From Ga0077555 sp963746315 (GTDB taxonomy: Bacteria; Pseudomonadota; Alphaproteobacteria; Rhizobiales; Hyphomicrobiaceae), in the NCBI GenBank assembly GCA_963746315.1, contig CAVVAR010000004.1, positions 310,001-374,000 of the forward strand: a stretch of DNA of 64,000 bases, written 5' to 3'. A program made the translations under genes and the position numbers. Numbering within the stretch: the first letter of the stretch is position 1; each line of letters opens with the position of its first letter. Below the pieces are notes generated by a model. That model saw only the letters and a list, made by a program, of their open reading frames with translations. It was not told where the DNA came from and ran no database searches. Below are positions 8,690 to 18,796 of the stretch, piece after piece.

Positions 8690-10384
8690 TCAGTGCCGAC
8701 CCTCGAAATGCGCGAACTCGCTCATGAACGGGGCCGCTACGTCGGCGTTGAGCTTGCAGTCGAGAAAGATCGGCCCATCGGGATTGCGCAGCTTCGGGGC
8801 GATCCGATGCAGATCCTCGACCGTGCGGATGGTCTCGGCATCGAAGCCGAAGGCAGCGGCCATCGGCGCAAAATCGACATCTGGAAACACCGACTTCCCA
8901 ACCGGCTGTTGGCGCAGCTTCAGGAAGTGCAGCTCGGCACCGTAGGCACAATCGTTCATGACAATGACCACCATCGGCAGGTCCTCGCGCACGATCGTCT
9001 CGAGATCGCCCATTGTCATGAGGAAGCCGCCGTCGCCGATCACCATCACAGTCGTGCGGTCGGGACGGGCCTTGGCCATCCCGAGCGCCGCCCCGAAAGC
9101 GAGGCCGATGGAGGCGAAGTCGCCGATCATCTTGAAGGCACCGGGATCGGGCACGGAGAGATAGGGCACGATGCCGAGGAAATTCCCGCCATCGACAACC
9201 ACGTTCCGATCCTGCGGCAGTATGGTCTCGAGCTCGAGTCCGAGCGTGCGCATGTCGATGGTGCGGGCCGTATTCTGCGGCTGGAAGTCCTGCTGGGGAT
9301 GGAAATCGGCAATCTGCTTTGTCGTCGCCGCATCGTGCAACGGCTTGTCCGAGGCCGGGCGATCGGGAACCGCAGCAATCAGTTGCTCGGCCGCGAGGCG
9401 GGCGTCGCCGACGATACCGACGTCGGCGTTTAGCCAGCGGCCGATGTTGGCGCGCACGGCGTCGACCTGGATCAGCGGCACCTGCGGCACGGATGTGCCG
9501 AAGCTGGTCGTCAGGAAGTTCAGGCCCGCGCCGAAGACGAGCACGCAATCGGCCTGATCCGCCATGCGTCGGGCGATCGAGTGCGAGAACGAGCCGATGA
9601 TGCCGAGGTTTCTGGGATTGCCGCGAAACAGGTCCTTGCCGCGCGCCGTCGTCACCAACAGCGCACCGATGCGCTCAGCCAGCTGCTCGATCGCCTGGCG
9701 GGCGCCAGCACGATAGGCACCGAGCCCCGCAACGATCAGCGGCTTCCTTGCCTTGGCCAGCACTGCGACTGCGGCCTCGATCGACTGGGGCGTCGCGGCT
9801 TGCGGTTGATAGACACGGGGATGCACGACAAGCGGCCCCGTCGGCGTGTCGATCTCCGAAAGCTGCACGTTCGTCGGCAGATGCAGGCTGACGGCCTGAC
9901 CAGCCATGGCGGCTGCGACAGCATCGGCCAGCGTCGTCCGGGCGCCCTCGGGGCTCGTTGCCGAGAACGTTCGCAATCCGGCAGCGCGGAGCACGCCGAC
10001 GCCGTCGAGAGCCTTGTAGTCGGGTCCCAGGCCATTCGGAGCGCCGGCCGTCGCGGCCTCCCCGTAGATGATCACGAGCTTCGAGCTGGTGCGGCTGGCG
10101 TAGACCGCCGCATGCAGTCCGTTTGCGAGCGCCGGCCCGCGCCCGACCACAGCGATCGCGAGCCTGCCGGTTGCATAGGCGTAGCCATCGGCCATCGCGA
10201 TCGCCGCATTCTCGTGGCGGGTGCCATAGAAGCGCACACCCGACGCGTCGAGGGCAGTGGCAAAGAGCGCTGTATCATCGCTCATGAGACCGAACACGCA
10301 CTCGACGCCCATCGCCTTGATGTCGTCGGCCAGGATCTGGAAGACAGGTGTCTTTCCGCCGGTCGTTTGCTCTGTGCCTGACAT
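8690..10384 (-). CDS. ThDP-dependent enzyme, acetolactate synthase large-subunit family
   Basis: Thiamine-diphosphate enzyme of 564 residues. Three domains can be followed: an N-terminal PYR domain with the catalytic Glu in RHENAAIAMADGYA, a central domain (KPLIVAGLGAYRAGARQ), and a C-terminal PP domain with the ThDP/Mg motif GDGGFLMTMGDLETI...MNDCAYGAE. I use the ATG at 10384, preceded by GAGGTGG, because the upstream extension looks non-coding. The family includes acetolactate synthases, benzoylformate decarboxylases and oxalyl-CoA decarboxylases; which reaction applies cannot be told. It heads the minus-strand transporter run. Confidence 0.9.
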   Translation of the reverse strand: MSGTEQTTGGKTPVFQILADDIKAMGVECVFGLMSDDTALFATALDASGVRFYGTRHENAAIAMADGYAYATGRLAIAVVGRGPALANGLHAAVYASRTSSKLVIIYGEAATAGAPNGLGPDYKALDGVGVLRAAGLRTFSATSPEGARTTLADAVAAAMAGQAVSLHLPTNVQLSEIDTPTGPLVVHPRVYQPQAATPQSIEAAVAVLAKARKPLIVAGLGAYRAGARQAIEQLAERIGALLVTTARGKDLFRGNPRNLGIIGSFSHSIARRMADQADCVLVFGAGLNFLTTSFGTSVPQVPLIQVDAVRANIGRWLNADVGIVGDARLAAEQLIAAVPDRPASDKPLHDAATTKQIADFHPQQDFQPQNTARTIDMRTLGLELETILPQDRNVVVDGGNFLGIVPYLSVPDPGAFKMIGDFASIGLAFGAALGMAKARPDRTTVMVIGDGGFLMTMGDLETIVREDLPMVVIVMNDCAYGAELHFLKLRQQPVGKSVFPDVDFAPMAAAFGFDAETIRTVEDLHRIAPKLRNPDGPIFLDCKLNADVAAPFMSEFAHFEGRH

Positions 10385-10718
10385 GATGTCCACCTCGCGC
10401 TCGGGGCCAATCCGTCCCAAAGGGTTCGGGACCACAGCCCGCACGTCAAGGACCAAGCGACAGAACCAGAGCACGTCGCCTCGAGCCAGACCGCCGACGA
10501 GGCGCGCGCCGTGCGCGCGATGCCCGGTGTCCCTCCTGCGACCATCCGCGCCGCTCGCTGTCTGTTCGGGCGCCCAGCGGCATGGCAGCATACGTGAGGA
10601 GCGGTAGGTTCAGGCCGCACCTGCCATCTCCACTTTGCGAACGTGCGGCGCACCGCCACTCGAGCCAAGCTCGCTGATGCGGTTGTCGCCACGCCGAGCA
10701 GACGACAAGGAACGGACG
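10385..10718. other. divergent intergenic region
   Basis: These 334 bases separate two divergent genes, the ThDP enzyme on the minus strand and the monooxygenase on the plus strand, so both promoters should lie here. I see no convincing -35/-10 pair and no gene; only a short CGAG...CTCG inverted repeat at about 10660 stands out. Confidence 0.5.
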
Positions 10719-12359
10719 ATGACTTCCGCACGCCCCGCCGACAGCGCCCCCGGAAGCCGAGCCGAGCACTACGAGGCGATCATCGTGGGTGCCGGAATCG
10801 GCGGCATGTACCAGCTCTACCGCCTGCGCGAGCTCGGCATGAACGTGCGCGTCTTCGAGGCCGGAACCGATATCGGCGGCACCTGGTACTGGAACCGCTA
10901 TCCCGGCGCGCGCTTCAATTCCGAGAGCTGGTCCTACGGCTTCTCGTTCTCCGACGAGGTTTTGCAGGAATGGGAGTGGCCAGAGCACTTCGCAGCCCAG
11001 CCAGACACGTTACGCTATCTCAACTATGTCGCCGACAAGTTCGATTTCCGCCGCGACATCGAGTTCAACGCACGGGTCGCCGCCGCCCACTTCGATGATA
11101 CAAAGAACCTCTGGACGGTCACGCTCGAAAGCGGCAGGACGGCTTCGGCCCCCCTCTTGATCACAGCGCTCGGCCCCCTCTCCGCCCACACCATGCCCAA
11201 TATCCCGGGCGTCGGATCATTCGAAGGGCCGGCCTACCACACCGCACGCTGGCCGAAGGACGGCGTCGACCTCAAGGGCAAGCGGGTCGGCATCATCGGC
11301 ACGGGCGCAACCGCCATCCAGACGATCCAGACCATCGCCAAGGACGTGGGGCATCTGACGGTGTTCCAACGAACGCCCAACTGGGCGGCCCCACTCCACA
11401 ACCGCCGGATCACGCCGGAGGAGCAGCAGGACATCAAGGCGCGCTACCGGGAGATCTTCGAGCACTGCAAGATAACAGTGAGTTGCTTCATCCACACGCC
11501 GGATCCCCGCAAGGCGCTCGAGGTCTCCCCCGAGGAGCGCGAGGCGTTCTGGGAGAAACTTTATTCCGAGCCCGGCTTCGGCATCTGGATGGGCAATTTC
11601 AGCGACGTCCTGGTCGACGAGAAAGCCAATGCGCTGATGAGCGAGTTCGTCGCAAAAAAGATCCGCCAGCGCGTGAAAGACCCGAAGGTCGCCGACATGC
11701 TGATCCCGAAGAACCACGGCTTCGGGACGCGTCGCTTGCCGCTCGAGAGCGGCTACTACGAGGTCTACAATCAGAATAACGTGGAGCTGGTCGACATCAA
11801 CGAGACGCCGATCGAGCACATAACTGCGAAGGGCGTAAAGACGACCGACCAGGAGCGCGAGTTCGACATCATCATCTATGCGACGGGATTCGATGGGGTT
11901 ACCGGCCCTTACGATCGAGTCGACATCCGCGGTCCCGGCGGCCGCAGCCTCAAGGAGGACTGGCAGAAAATGCCGCGGACGTTCCTCGGCGTTCAGGCAG
12001 AGGGCTTTCCGAACCTGCTGATGATCCTCGGCCCGCACACCGCACGCGGCAACATTCCGCGCAACATCGAGCAGATCGTCGACTGGCTGACCGACCTTAT
12101 CAAGTACATGCGGACCAACGGGATCAAGCGGATCGAGCCCCGCACAGACGCGGTCGACATGTGGGCGGAGCACGTCGACAAGGCGGCGGCCCCTCTCCTC
12201 TCGAGCCGCATAGCCTCGTGGCAGACCGGCATCAACCGCAACGTCGAGGGGCGGCAGGTGCTGCGCGTGCTTGGCTACAACGGCAGCCAGGTCAAGTACC
12301 GCCGATTGGCTGACAAGGTCGCCGCGGGCGGCTACCGTGAGTTCAACCAGTCATCCTGA
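10719..12359 (+). CDS. flavin-containing monooxygenase, Baeyer-Villiger type
   Basis: FAD- and NADPH-dependent monooxygenase of 546 residues that would insert oxygen next to a ketone carbonyl to give an ester or lactone. It has an FAD Rossmann motif GAGIGG (residues 24-29), the Baeyer-Villiger fingerprint FEGPAYHTARWP (168-179), and a second Rossmann motif GTGATA (194-199) for NADPH. The start is the ATG after AAGGA; the longer frame upstream has no ribosome binding site. It faces the D-Ala-D-Ala carboxypeptidase gene (convergent, 17 bases apart). Substrate unknown. Confidence 0.92.
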   Translation: MTSARPADSAPGSRAEHYEAIIVGAGIGGMYQLYRLRELGMNVRVFEAGTDIGGTWYWNRYPGARFNSESWSYGFSFSDEVLQEWEWPEHFAAQPDTLRYLNYVADKFDFRRDIEFNARVAAAHFDDTKNLWTVTLESGRTASAPLLITALGPLSAHTMPNIPGVGSFEGPAYHTARWPKDGVDLKGKRVGIIGTGATAIQTIQTIAKDVGHLTVFQRTPNWAAPLHNRRITPEEQQDIKARYREIFEHCKITVSCFIHTPDPRKALEVSPEEREAFWEKLYSEPGFGIWMGNFSDVLVDEKANALMSEFVAKKIRQRVKDPKVADMLIPKNHGFGTRRLPLESGYYEVYNQNNVELVDINETPIEHITAKGVKTTDQEREFDIIIYATGFDGVTGPYDRVDIRGPGGRSLKEDWQKMPRTFLGVQAEGFPNLLMILGPHTARGNIPRNIEQIVDWLTDLIKYMRTNGIKRIEPRTDAVDMWAEHVDKAAAPLLSSRIASWQTGINRNVEGRQVLRVLGYNGSQVKYRRLADKVAAGGYREFNQSS

Positions 12360-12376
12360 GGCCTGCACGCCCCGCG

Positions 12377-13897
12377 TCACTCGGAGCGCGCGACGAGGCA
12401 GTCGATACGCTGGCGCCGAAGCTGTGTGCAGGCGGTGGCAGCCGTGCCGGCATCGAGACCGACGAAGCGCGCTCGATAGAGCGTTCGGCCGTTGGCTTGT
12501 ACCGTCGGCGTCGCAGCACGCGCCTGCGCCAGCAATCCGGGTGAAAGTCGCCGCGCGTCGTCCAGACGCTCGCGTGCCTCGCGTACGTCACTGAATGCGC
12601 CTATCTGGATCTCGGCGGTCGGCCCCTGGCGCCATTCAGCGCCCGGGGTGGTTCCATCTGAGCGCGACCCGAGATACGCCGCCTGTGCCGCAAGTGTGGA
12701 TGGTGGCCTCACTCCGCGCGCATCTGGCGCGACGGTCGGCTGCCAGCCGCGGGCTGCGAGATGGCCGGCGACGCTTGTCCCAGCCGCAACCGGCGCCGCA
12801 ATCCGAACCTCGGAGCTCCATCTGTCCATAACCGGCGGCAGGACAGTCGGCTGCGTAGGTTGGACGACCGCGACCGGCTCGACGAGACGCGGCGCGGGCG
12901 TCAACGGAATGGTTGCCACCCGACGCGGCGTTACGATCGGCGCCGGGCGCTCGATGGCGGCTGGCCGCCCAACAGGACGGCTCGCCACGACGAGCGGACG
13001 CCGCGTGCGTTCCCTCGATGCGAGTTGCAGCCCTCTATTGAGAACGAGACGCATCCGAGCATTGCGGGCCGCAGCGGTCGAGCCGCCGAGCACAACCGCC
13101 AGAACGTGGCGCCCGTCGCGGCGCACCGAGGCGAGCAGATTGAACCCGGATGCCGAGGTATAGCCCGTCTTGATACCCTCCATGCCGGCGAAGCTCGCGA
13201 GCATCGTGTTGTGATTACGGTGCGTGCGACCGGCATAGCGGAAGGACTTGAGAGCGAAGAGACGAGCCTGATCGGGAAACTTGTCGTAAAGGCGAAGAGC
13301 CAGCGTCAGCATGTCTCGCGCCGTGGTCACCTGTTCGCGATCCGGGAGGCCGTGCGCGTTGCGAAACGTGGTCGCGCTCATGCCCAGCTCACGCGCCTTG
13401 CGTGTCATGGCCTCGGCGAACCGCACCTCATCGCCGGCGATATGCTCGGCCAGGGCGACCGCGATATCGTTGGCCGACTTGGTGATCAGCGATCGGACAG
13501 CATCACCAACCGAGATCGTCGAGCCCGGCTCCAGTCCGAGCTTTGACGGGGGAACCGAGGCGGCCTCAGGGGATATGCGGATACGGGTTTCAGGCTTGAG
13601 GCGGCCAAGCTCAATCTGCTCGAAGACGAGATAGAGCGTCATGACCTTGGTGAGAGAGGCCGGGTAGCGTGATACCTCTTCCGCTTCGGCGTGAAGCACT
13701 TGGCCGGTGTTGGCATCGACGAGCATGGCGGCATAGCGCGACGAGGCCGCGGCCGGTAGCGCCATCACCCACAGACCGAGCAACGCAAGGATGAGCCCGC
13801 GAACGGCGGCCGTGCCAGCACCGCAGGCCCGGATCAGCCTCCTCGTCCTCCCGGCGGCGGCGACCGTGGCCTCGCCTGTCTCGTTCGTCATCATCAC
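12377..13897 (-). CDS. D-alanyl-D-alanine carboxypeptidase with C-terminal SPOR domain
   Basis: Peptidase S11 family (DacA/PBP5-like) of about 506 residues that trims the terminal D-Ala from peptidoglycan stem peptides in the periplasm. It has an N-terminal hydrophobic export segment (about 33-52), then SLTK (81-84, nucleophile Ser81), SAN (141-143) and KTG (243-245). After a Pro-rich linker there is a SPOR domain (about 424-503, EIQIGAFSDVREARERL), which binds septal, denuded glycan. The SPOR fusion is common in Hyphomicrobiales. The gene precedes the phasin-clpS-clpA block, a familiar order in this group. Confidence 0.93.
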   Translation of the reverse strand: MMMTNETGEATVAAAGRTRRLIRACGAGTAAVRGLILALLGLWVMALPAAASSRYAAMLVDANTGQVLHAEAEEVSRYPASLTKVMTLYLVFEQIELGRLKPETRIRISPEAASVPPSKLGLEPGSTISVGDAVRSLITKSANDIAVALAEHIAGDEVRFAEAMTRKARELGMSATTFRNAHGLPDREQVTTARDMLTLALRLYDKFPDQARLFALKSFRYAGRTHRNHNTMLASFAGMEGIKTGYTSASGFNLLASVRRDGRHVLAVVLGGSTAAARNARMRLVLNRGLQLASRERTRRPLVVASRPVGRPAAIERPAPIVTPRRVATIPLTPAPRLVEPVAVVQPTQPTVLPPVMDRWSSEVRIAAPVAAGTSVAGHLAARGWQPTVAPDARGVRPPSTLAAQAAYLGSRSDGTTPGAEWRQGPTAEIQIGAFSDVREARERLDDARRLSPGLLAQARAATPTVQANGRTLYRARFVGLDAGTAATACTQLRRQRIDCLVARSE

Positions 13898-14030
13898 CTG
13901 ACACCCCTGGCCGGGTAGACATCATAATTTTCGGGCGCCAATGCGGCGTCGCCGGGCCAGTCCCTGAGCGAGCCTCGCAGATCGCCGTGCAGGCTTGGTT
14001 AACGGTCCATGCTGCGTCGCAACATCGCTC

Positions 14031-14059
14031 TTGATTGTCTTGTGCACCGCAACTAAAAT
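14031..14059 (+). promoter_or_regulatory. sigma-70-type promoter of the phasin gene
   Basis: TTGATT (14031-14036, four of six consensus bases) is followed by a 17-base spacer and TAAAAT (14054-14059, five of six). This is the best promoter match seen in the window and lies about 135 bases upstream of the phasin start, in a 296-base gap that holds no other gene. Confidence 0.6.
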
Positions 14060-14193
14060 TGACCCCCATTAGGACCGCGAGCGGCCATGCCGCCGCAGTT
14101 CGAGAGCGTTCGGGGACGGGCTGAACGGCGCGTCTCGGCATTATTCGGCGAGAAGCCCCGCCTGGCTCCCTGCCGGCAACCTGGAGAAGACAG

Positions 14194-14523
14194 ATGGTCA
14201 AGCCCTTCGACGACATGCAGCGCATGAATCAGGCCGGCATCGACACCGCTATGAAGATGTTCGGCGAGTGGGGCAAGAGCTGGCAGGCGATCGCCGCCGA
14301 GATGACCGACTACACCAAGCGGTCGTTCGAGGACAGCTCCCACACCATGGAAAAGCTGATGTCCGCCAAGTCCGTGGAGCAGGCCTTCGAGATCCAGTCG
14401 ACCTACGCCAAGCGCGCCTACGACGACTACATGCACCAGGTGACCAAGCTCGGCACCATGTATACCGAGCTCGCCAAGGAGGCTTACCGGCCCATGGAGC
14501 GCGCGATGCAGGGCGGCCGCTAG
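14194..14523 (+). CDS. phasin family protein
   Basis: Small (109 residues), highly helical protein with heptad-like hydrophobics (MKMFGEWGKSWQAIAAEMTDY), typical of phasins that coat polyhydroxyalkanoate granules and that in this order are often encoded before clpS. It has a GGAGAA ribosome binding site, its own promoter (14031-14059) and a strong terminator (14553-14582), so it is a monocistronic, probably highly expressed gene. Confidence 0.88.
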   Translation: MVKPFDDMQRMNQAGIDTAMKMFGEWGKSWQAIAAEMTDYTKRSFEDSSHTMEKLMSAKSVEQAFEIQSTYAKRAYDDYMHQVTKLGTMYTELAKEAYRPMERAMQGGR

Positions 14524-14552
14524 CCCAACTCCCCGCTCCCGTAGATGTTTGG

Positions 14553-14582
14553 GGCCCGGCGCGTTCGCCGGGCCTTTTTTTT
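14553..14582 (+). terminator. intrinsic terminator of the phasin gene
   Basis: GGCCCGGCG pairs with CGCCGGGCC around a 4-base loop (CGTT), followed directly by eight T residues. A textbook Rho-independent terminator 29 bases after the phasin stop codon. Confidence 0.9.
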
Positions 14583-14761
14583 ACCCCCGGGAGTGCCCAC
14601 ATGCGGAAGGGCGCGCAGCGTCAACGGTTCGAGGTTCATCAACTAGTCAGGGTTTGCGAACCGGTGCATGCTCTCGGTAGTATGGTCCAAGAGGCGGGGT
14701 CGGCCCAATCAGGCGGCCACGCCACCCGCGGTCTCTCAGAGACGCGACAGGAGTGCGAGCA

Positions 14762-15178
14762 ATGGACCGGAGCAGAGGCTTGGCCCGGATAGCCACTATG
14801 AGTAACGACCGAGGAGAGGTCCTGCGAAGAGATGCGGAGCTGATGGCAGGCGGAAATAAGCGACCGCCTGACGACGGTGGCGAGGGCAAGACCGGGATCA
14901 TCACCCGGACGCGCCCGAAGACGCAGCGTCCGAGCCTCTACAAAGTCCTAATTCTCAACGACGACTACACACCGATGGAGTTCGTCGTGCACGTGCTCGA
15001 GCGGTTCTTCAACAAAGGCCGCGAGGAGGCGACGCGCATCATGTTGCACGTCCATCACAAGGGCGTCGGCATCTGCGGGGTCTACACCTACGAGGTCGCC
15101 GAGACGAAGGTGACGCAGGTCATGGATTTCTCGCGCCAGCACCAGCATCCGCTGCAGTGCACCATGGAAAAGGAGTAG
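14762..15178 (+). CDS. clpS: ATP-dependent Clp protease adaptor ClpS
   Basis: N-recognin that delivers N-end-rule substrates to ClpAP. The folded domain is clear: YKVLILNDDYTPMEFVV (with the NDDYTPMEFV substrate-pocket motif), ERFFNKGREEATRIMLHVH and GVCGVYTYEVAETKV-like sequence (here GICGVYTYEVAETK). The start is uncertain: the ATG at 14762 has the best ribosome binding site (AGGAG, 8 bases away), but the ATGs at 14798 and 14843 would give the more usual length. It is followed by clpA after 7 bases. Confidence 0.93.
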   Translation: MDRSRGLARIATMSNDRGEVLRRDAELMAGGNKRPPDDGGEGKTGIITRTRPKTQRPSLYKVLILNDDYTPMEFVVHVLERFFNKGREEATRIMLHVHHKGVGICGVYTYEVAETKVTQVMDFSRQHQHPLQCTMEKE

Positions 15179-15185
15179 GTCACCG

Positions 15186-17660
15186 GTGCCGTCCTTCTCA
15201 CAAAATCTGGAGCAGGCGCTCCACAAGGCTCTCGAGTATGCCAACGAGCGCCATCATGAGTATGCCACGCTCGAGCACTTGCTTCTCGGGTTGATCGACG
15301 ACCGCGACGCGGCCGCCGTCATGCGGGCGTGCAACGTCAATCTCGACGAGCTGCGCCGACGCGTGACGGGCTATCTCGACACCGAGCTCGAGGGTCTCGT
15401 CCGCAAGGGCGCCGCCGACGCCCAGCCGACCACCAGCTTCCAGCGCGTGATCCATCGCGCCGTGGTGCACGTGCAGTCGTCGGGCCGCGAGGAGGTGACC
15501 GGCGCCAACGTGCTGATCGCCATCTTCGCCGAGCGCGAGAGCCACGCCGCATTCTTCCTGCAGGAGCAGGAGATGACGCGGTTCGACGCGGTTCAGTACG
15601 TCAGCCACGGCATCGCCAAGCGCCCCGGCGCCAGCGAGCCACGTCCTGCGCGCGGCATCGACGAGGGTGAGAGCACCGACGGCAGCGGCGAGAAGAAGCA
15701 GGCCGACGCCCTCAACAGCTATTGCGTCAACCTCAATAAGAAGGCGCGCGACGGCAAGATCGACCCGCTGATCGGGCGCGAGACCGAGGTCCTGCGCACG
15801 ATCCAGGTGCTCTGCCGGCGCTCGAAGAACAACCCGCTGTTCGTCGGTGATCCCGGTGTCGGCAAGACGGCCATCGCCGAAGGCTTGGCGCGGAAGATCA
15901 TCCGCGGTGAGGTGCCCGAGGTGTTGAAGAACGCCACGATCTTCTCGCTCGACATGGGCACGCTGCTCGCCGGCACCCGCTACCGCGGCGACTTCGAGGA
16001 GCGGCTCAAAGCCGTCATGAAGGAAATCGAGGCCTACCCCGGCGCGATCCTGTTCATCGACGAGATCCACACCGTCATCGGCGCCGGCGCGACCTCCGGC
16101 GGCGCGATGGATGCCTCGAATCTCTTGAAGCCCGCTCTACAGGCCGGAACGGTGCGTTGCATCGGCTCCACGACCTACAAGGAATATCGCCAGCACTTCG
16201 AGAAGGATCGTGCACTCGTCCGGCGGTTCCAGAAGATCGACGTCAAGGAGCCGACGATCGACGACACGATCGAGATCATGAAGGGGCTGAAGCCCTACTT
16301 CGAGGAGTTCCACAAGCTCAAGTACACCAATCAGGCCATCAAGGCCGCCGTGGAGCTGTCGGCCAAGTACATTCACGACCGCAAGCTGCCCGACAAGGCG
16401 ATCGACGTGATCGACGAGACGGGCGCCTCGCAGATGCTGGTGCCTGAAGGCAAGCGCAAGAAGAAGATCACGGTGAAGGAGGTCGAGGAGACGGTCGCCA
16501 CCATGGCCCGCATCCCGCCGAAGACCGTATCCAAGTCCGATGCCGAGGTGATGTCGAACCTCGAGAAGGATTTGAAGCGCCTCGTCTTCGGCCAGGATGC
16601 CGCGATCACGGCGCTGGCCTCGGCGATCAAGCTGTCGCGTGCGGGCCTCCGGGAGCCGGAGAAGCCGATCGGCTGCTACCTGTTCTCTGGCCCCACCGGC
16701 GTCGGCAAAACGGAGGTCGCCAAGCAGCTCGTCATCGCTGATGGGCATCGAGCTCCTGCGCTTCGATATGTCGGAGTACATGGAGAAGCACACCGTCTCG
16801 CGGCTGATCGGCGCGCCTCCGGGCTACGTCGGCTTCGACCAGGGCGGCTTGCTGACCGATGGCATCGACCAGCATCCGCACTCGGTGCTGCTGCTCGACG
16901 AGATCGAGAAGGCCCATCCGGACCTGTTCAACATCCTGTTGCAGGTGATGGACCACGGCAAGCTCACCGACCACAACGGCAAGCAGGTCGATTTCCGCAA
17001 CGTCATCCTGATCATGACGACGAACGCTGGCGCGGCTGACATGGCCCAGGCCGGCGATCGGCTTCAACCGCGCCAAGCGCGAAGGCGACGACAAGGAGGC
17101 GATCAATCGGCTGTTCACGCCCGAGTTCCGCAACCGGCTCGATGCCGTTGTGCCGTTCTCCGCGCTGCCGCCCGAGGTCATCGACCAAGGTCGTCGAGAA
17201 GTTCGTCTTCCAGCTCGAAGCGCAGCTCGCAGATCGTGGTGTCACCATCGAGCTCGGCGAGGATGCCACCAAGTGGCTTGCCGAGAAGGGCTACGACGAC
17301 AAGTTCGGCGCCCGCCCGCTGGCACGCGTGATCCAGGAGCACATCAAGAAGCCGCTCGCCGAGCAGCTGCTGTTCGGCAGCCTGATCAACGGCGGCACGG
17401 TGCGCATCAAGGTCGAGGGCGAAGGCGAGGACAGGAAGCTCGGCTTCGAGTACCTGCCCGCCGAGCCTGGCCGCAAGCCTCGGGCCCAGCTCGAGGAGGA
17501 GCAGGAGGACGACGAGGCTGAGGATGAAGCGCCGGAGGGCGATGCGCTCGTCGGCGCAGGACCGAAGAAGGCCCTGCCCAGCCCCAAGGGTGAAGGCGGT
17601 ACCGGCGGGCGCCCGACAGGCGCCGTGCCGTCCATTCCCCGCCGCAAGAAGGAAGAGTAG
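15186..17660 (+). CDS. clpA: ATP-dependent Clp protease ATP-binding subunit ClpA (three frameshifts in this sequence)
   Basis: AAA+ unfoldase partner of ClpP and ClpS, about 823 residues once corrected. GTG start (MPSFSQNLEQALHKALEYANERHHEYATLEH, the ClpN repeat domain). First AAA module with GDPGVGKT and a Walker B in LFIDEIH; second module with GPTGVGKT, MSEYMEKH, GAPPGYVGFDQGG and LLLDEIEKAH; D2-small domain with KGYDDKFGARPLARVIQ. The frame breaks near 16728-16740, 17050-17058 and 17185, each fixed by deleting one base (KQLA-S-L-M-G, MAQA-A-I-G-F, VID-K-V-V). The three insertions restore the original frame. The protein ends with an acidic, then basic tail of about 60 residues beyond the usual end. 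Sequencing error is the likeliest explanation. Confidence 0.92.
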
Positions 17661-17693
17661 CCGCGAGGGTCGATCGAAGCGGTGATGTTTCTG

Positions 17694-17724
17694 CCCGCGC
17701 CATCCCGATGGCGCGGGTTTCTCT
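17694..17724 (+). terminator. intrinsic terminator of clpA
   Basis: CCCGCGCCAT (17694-17703) pairs perfectly with ATGGCGCGGG (17708-17717) around CCCG, followed by TTTCTCTT. It lies 34 bases after the clpA stop and ends the clpS-clpA operon. Confidence 0.8.
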
Positions 17725-17766
17725 TGAGGGGCCACGCCCCTCGACCTGGCGCCGTCGCGAGGGCTG

Positions 17767-18525
17767 ATGCGGCTGCAGATTTTCTCCGACGTTCACATCG
17801 ACGTCTGCCCGGTGTTCGCCCCCCGTTTGGCCCCGGGCGTCGATGTCGTCGTCGTGGCGGGCGACGTCTGCGAGGGCATCGAGCACGGCATGCGCTGGCT
17901 GCGCGCGCATTTGGGAGCCGAGGTGCCGATCGTGCTCGTCGCCGGCAACCACGAGTATTTCGCGCGTGTCCGCCCCGACGAGCGCATCGCCGGAGCCCTT
18001 GCTGCGCGCACCCACGACATCGCTTTTCTCGACGATACGTCCGTGACGATCGACGGCGTGCGCTTCGTCGGATCGACGCTCTGGGCGGACTACGAGATCT
18101 ACGGGGCCGACCGTCGCGACGAGATGATCGAGATCGCCCGGCGGCGAATGAAGGACCATCGGCGAATTCTCGAGGAACCCGACCGCTTCATCACGCCGGA
18201 GGAATGTCGAGAGTTGCATCGGACAGCGCGCGGCTTCATCGAGGGCAACCTTTCGGCGCCGCACGATGGTCCGACGGTCGTCGTCACCCACAATGCGCCG
18301 CACCCGCTGAGCCTTGCTGACAAGCACCGGCCCAATCTTCTGTCTGCCGCATTCGTCTCCGATCTCTCAGAGATGATCGAGCGGCATGAACCGGCACTAT
18401 GGGTGCATGGCCACACCCATGTCAGCCTCGACTATCGCGCCGGGGCAACCCGCATCGTGTGCAATCCTCACGGCTACGGCGACGAAAACCCTGAGTTCAA
18501 CCCGGGACTCGTGGTGGAGGTATAA
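17767..18525 (+). CDS. calcineurin-like metallophosphoesterase
   Basis: Protein of 252 residues with all five blocks of the dinuclear metallophosphoesterase fold: SDVHIDV, AGDVCEG, GNHEYF, VVTHNAPH and GHTHVSLDY. It would hydrolyse a phosphoester or phosphodiester in the cytoplasm (no signal peptide). The substrate is unknown. It stands alone between the clpA terminator and the oxidoreductase gene. Confidence 0.9.
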   Translation: MRLQIFSDVHIDVCPVFAPRLAPGVDVVVVAGDVCEGIEHGMRWLRAHLGAEVPIVLVAGNHEYFARVRPDERIAGALAARTHDIAFLDDTSVTIDGVRFVGSTLWADYEIYGADRRDEMIEIARRRMKDHRRILEEPDRFITPEECRELHRTARGFIEGNLSAPHDGPTVVVTHNAPHPLSLADKHRPNLLSAAFVSDLSEMIERHEPALWVHGHTHVSLDYRAGATRIVCNPHGYGDENPEFNPGLVVEV

Positions 18526-18796
18526 GAGCGGATCGGCTGGAGTTCGCCAGGCAGAGGCAGGGACCCACGGTGCCTCCCACCCTTCAACTTCTGTCGAGCA
18601 ATCGCCGACGGTGGTCCGCCCACATCCCCATCGGTTTCGCTTGATGACGCCGGGCCGAGTTTGCGCGGATTTGACGCCTTCGCTGCCCAAAGACCTGGCA
18701 CCCCCTGCTTGGCAGTGATCGCGACTTGGTATGGTCCCGCGCCAAAGGGGCGCCTATAGTGCTTCTCCCGCCCAACCTCACCTTCCGCAGGCCTCC

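Noticed and set aside
7865..9433. Long plus-strand reading frame (about 520 codons) opposite the SDR and ThDP genes
   Set aside because: Its composition (Arg, Gly, His, Asp-rich repeats) is the usual shadow of high-GC coding DNA, and the minus-strand genes here have clear catalytic motifs.
15198..16070. Minus-strand frame opposite clpA
   Set aside because: It is the antisense of a conserved AAA+ module and shows no motif or ribosome binding site.
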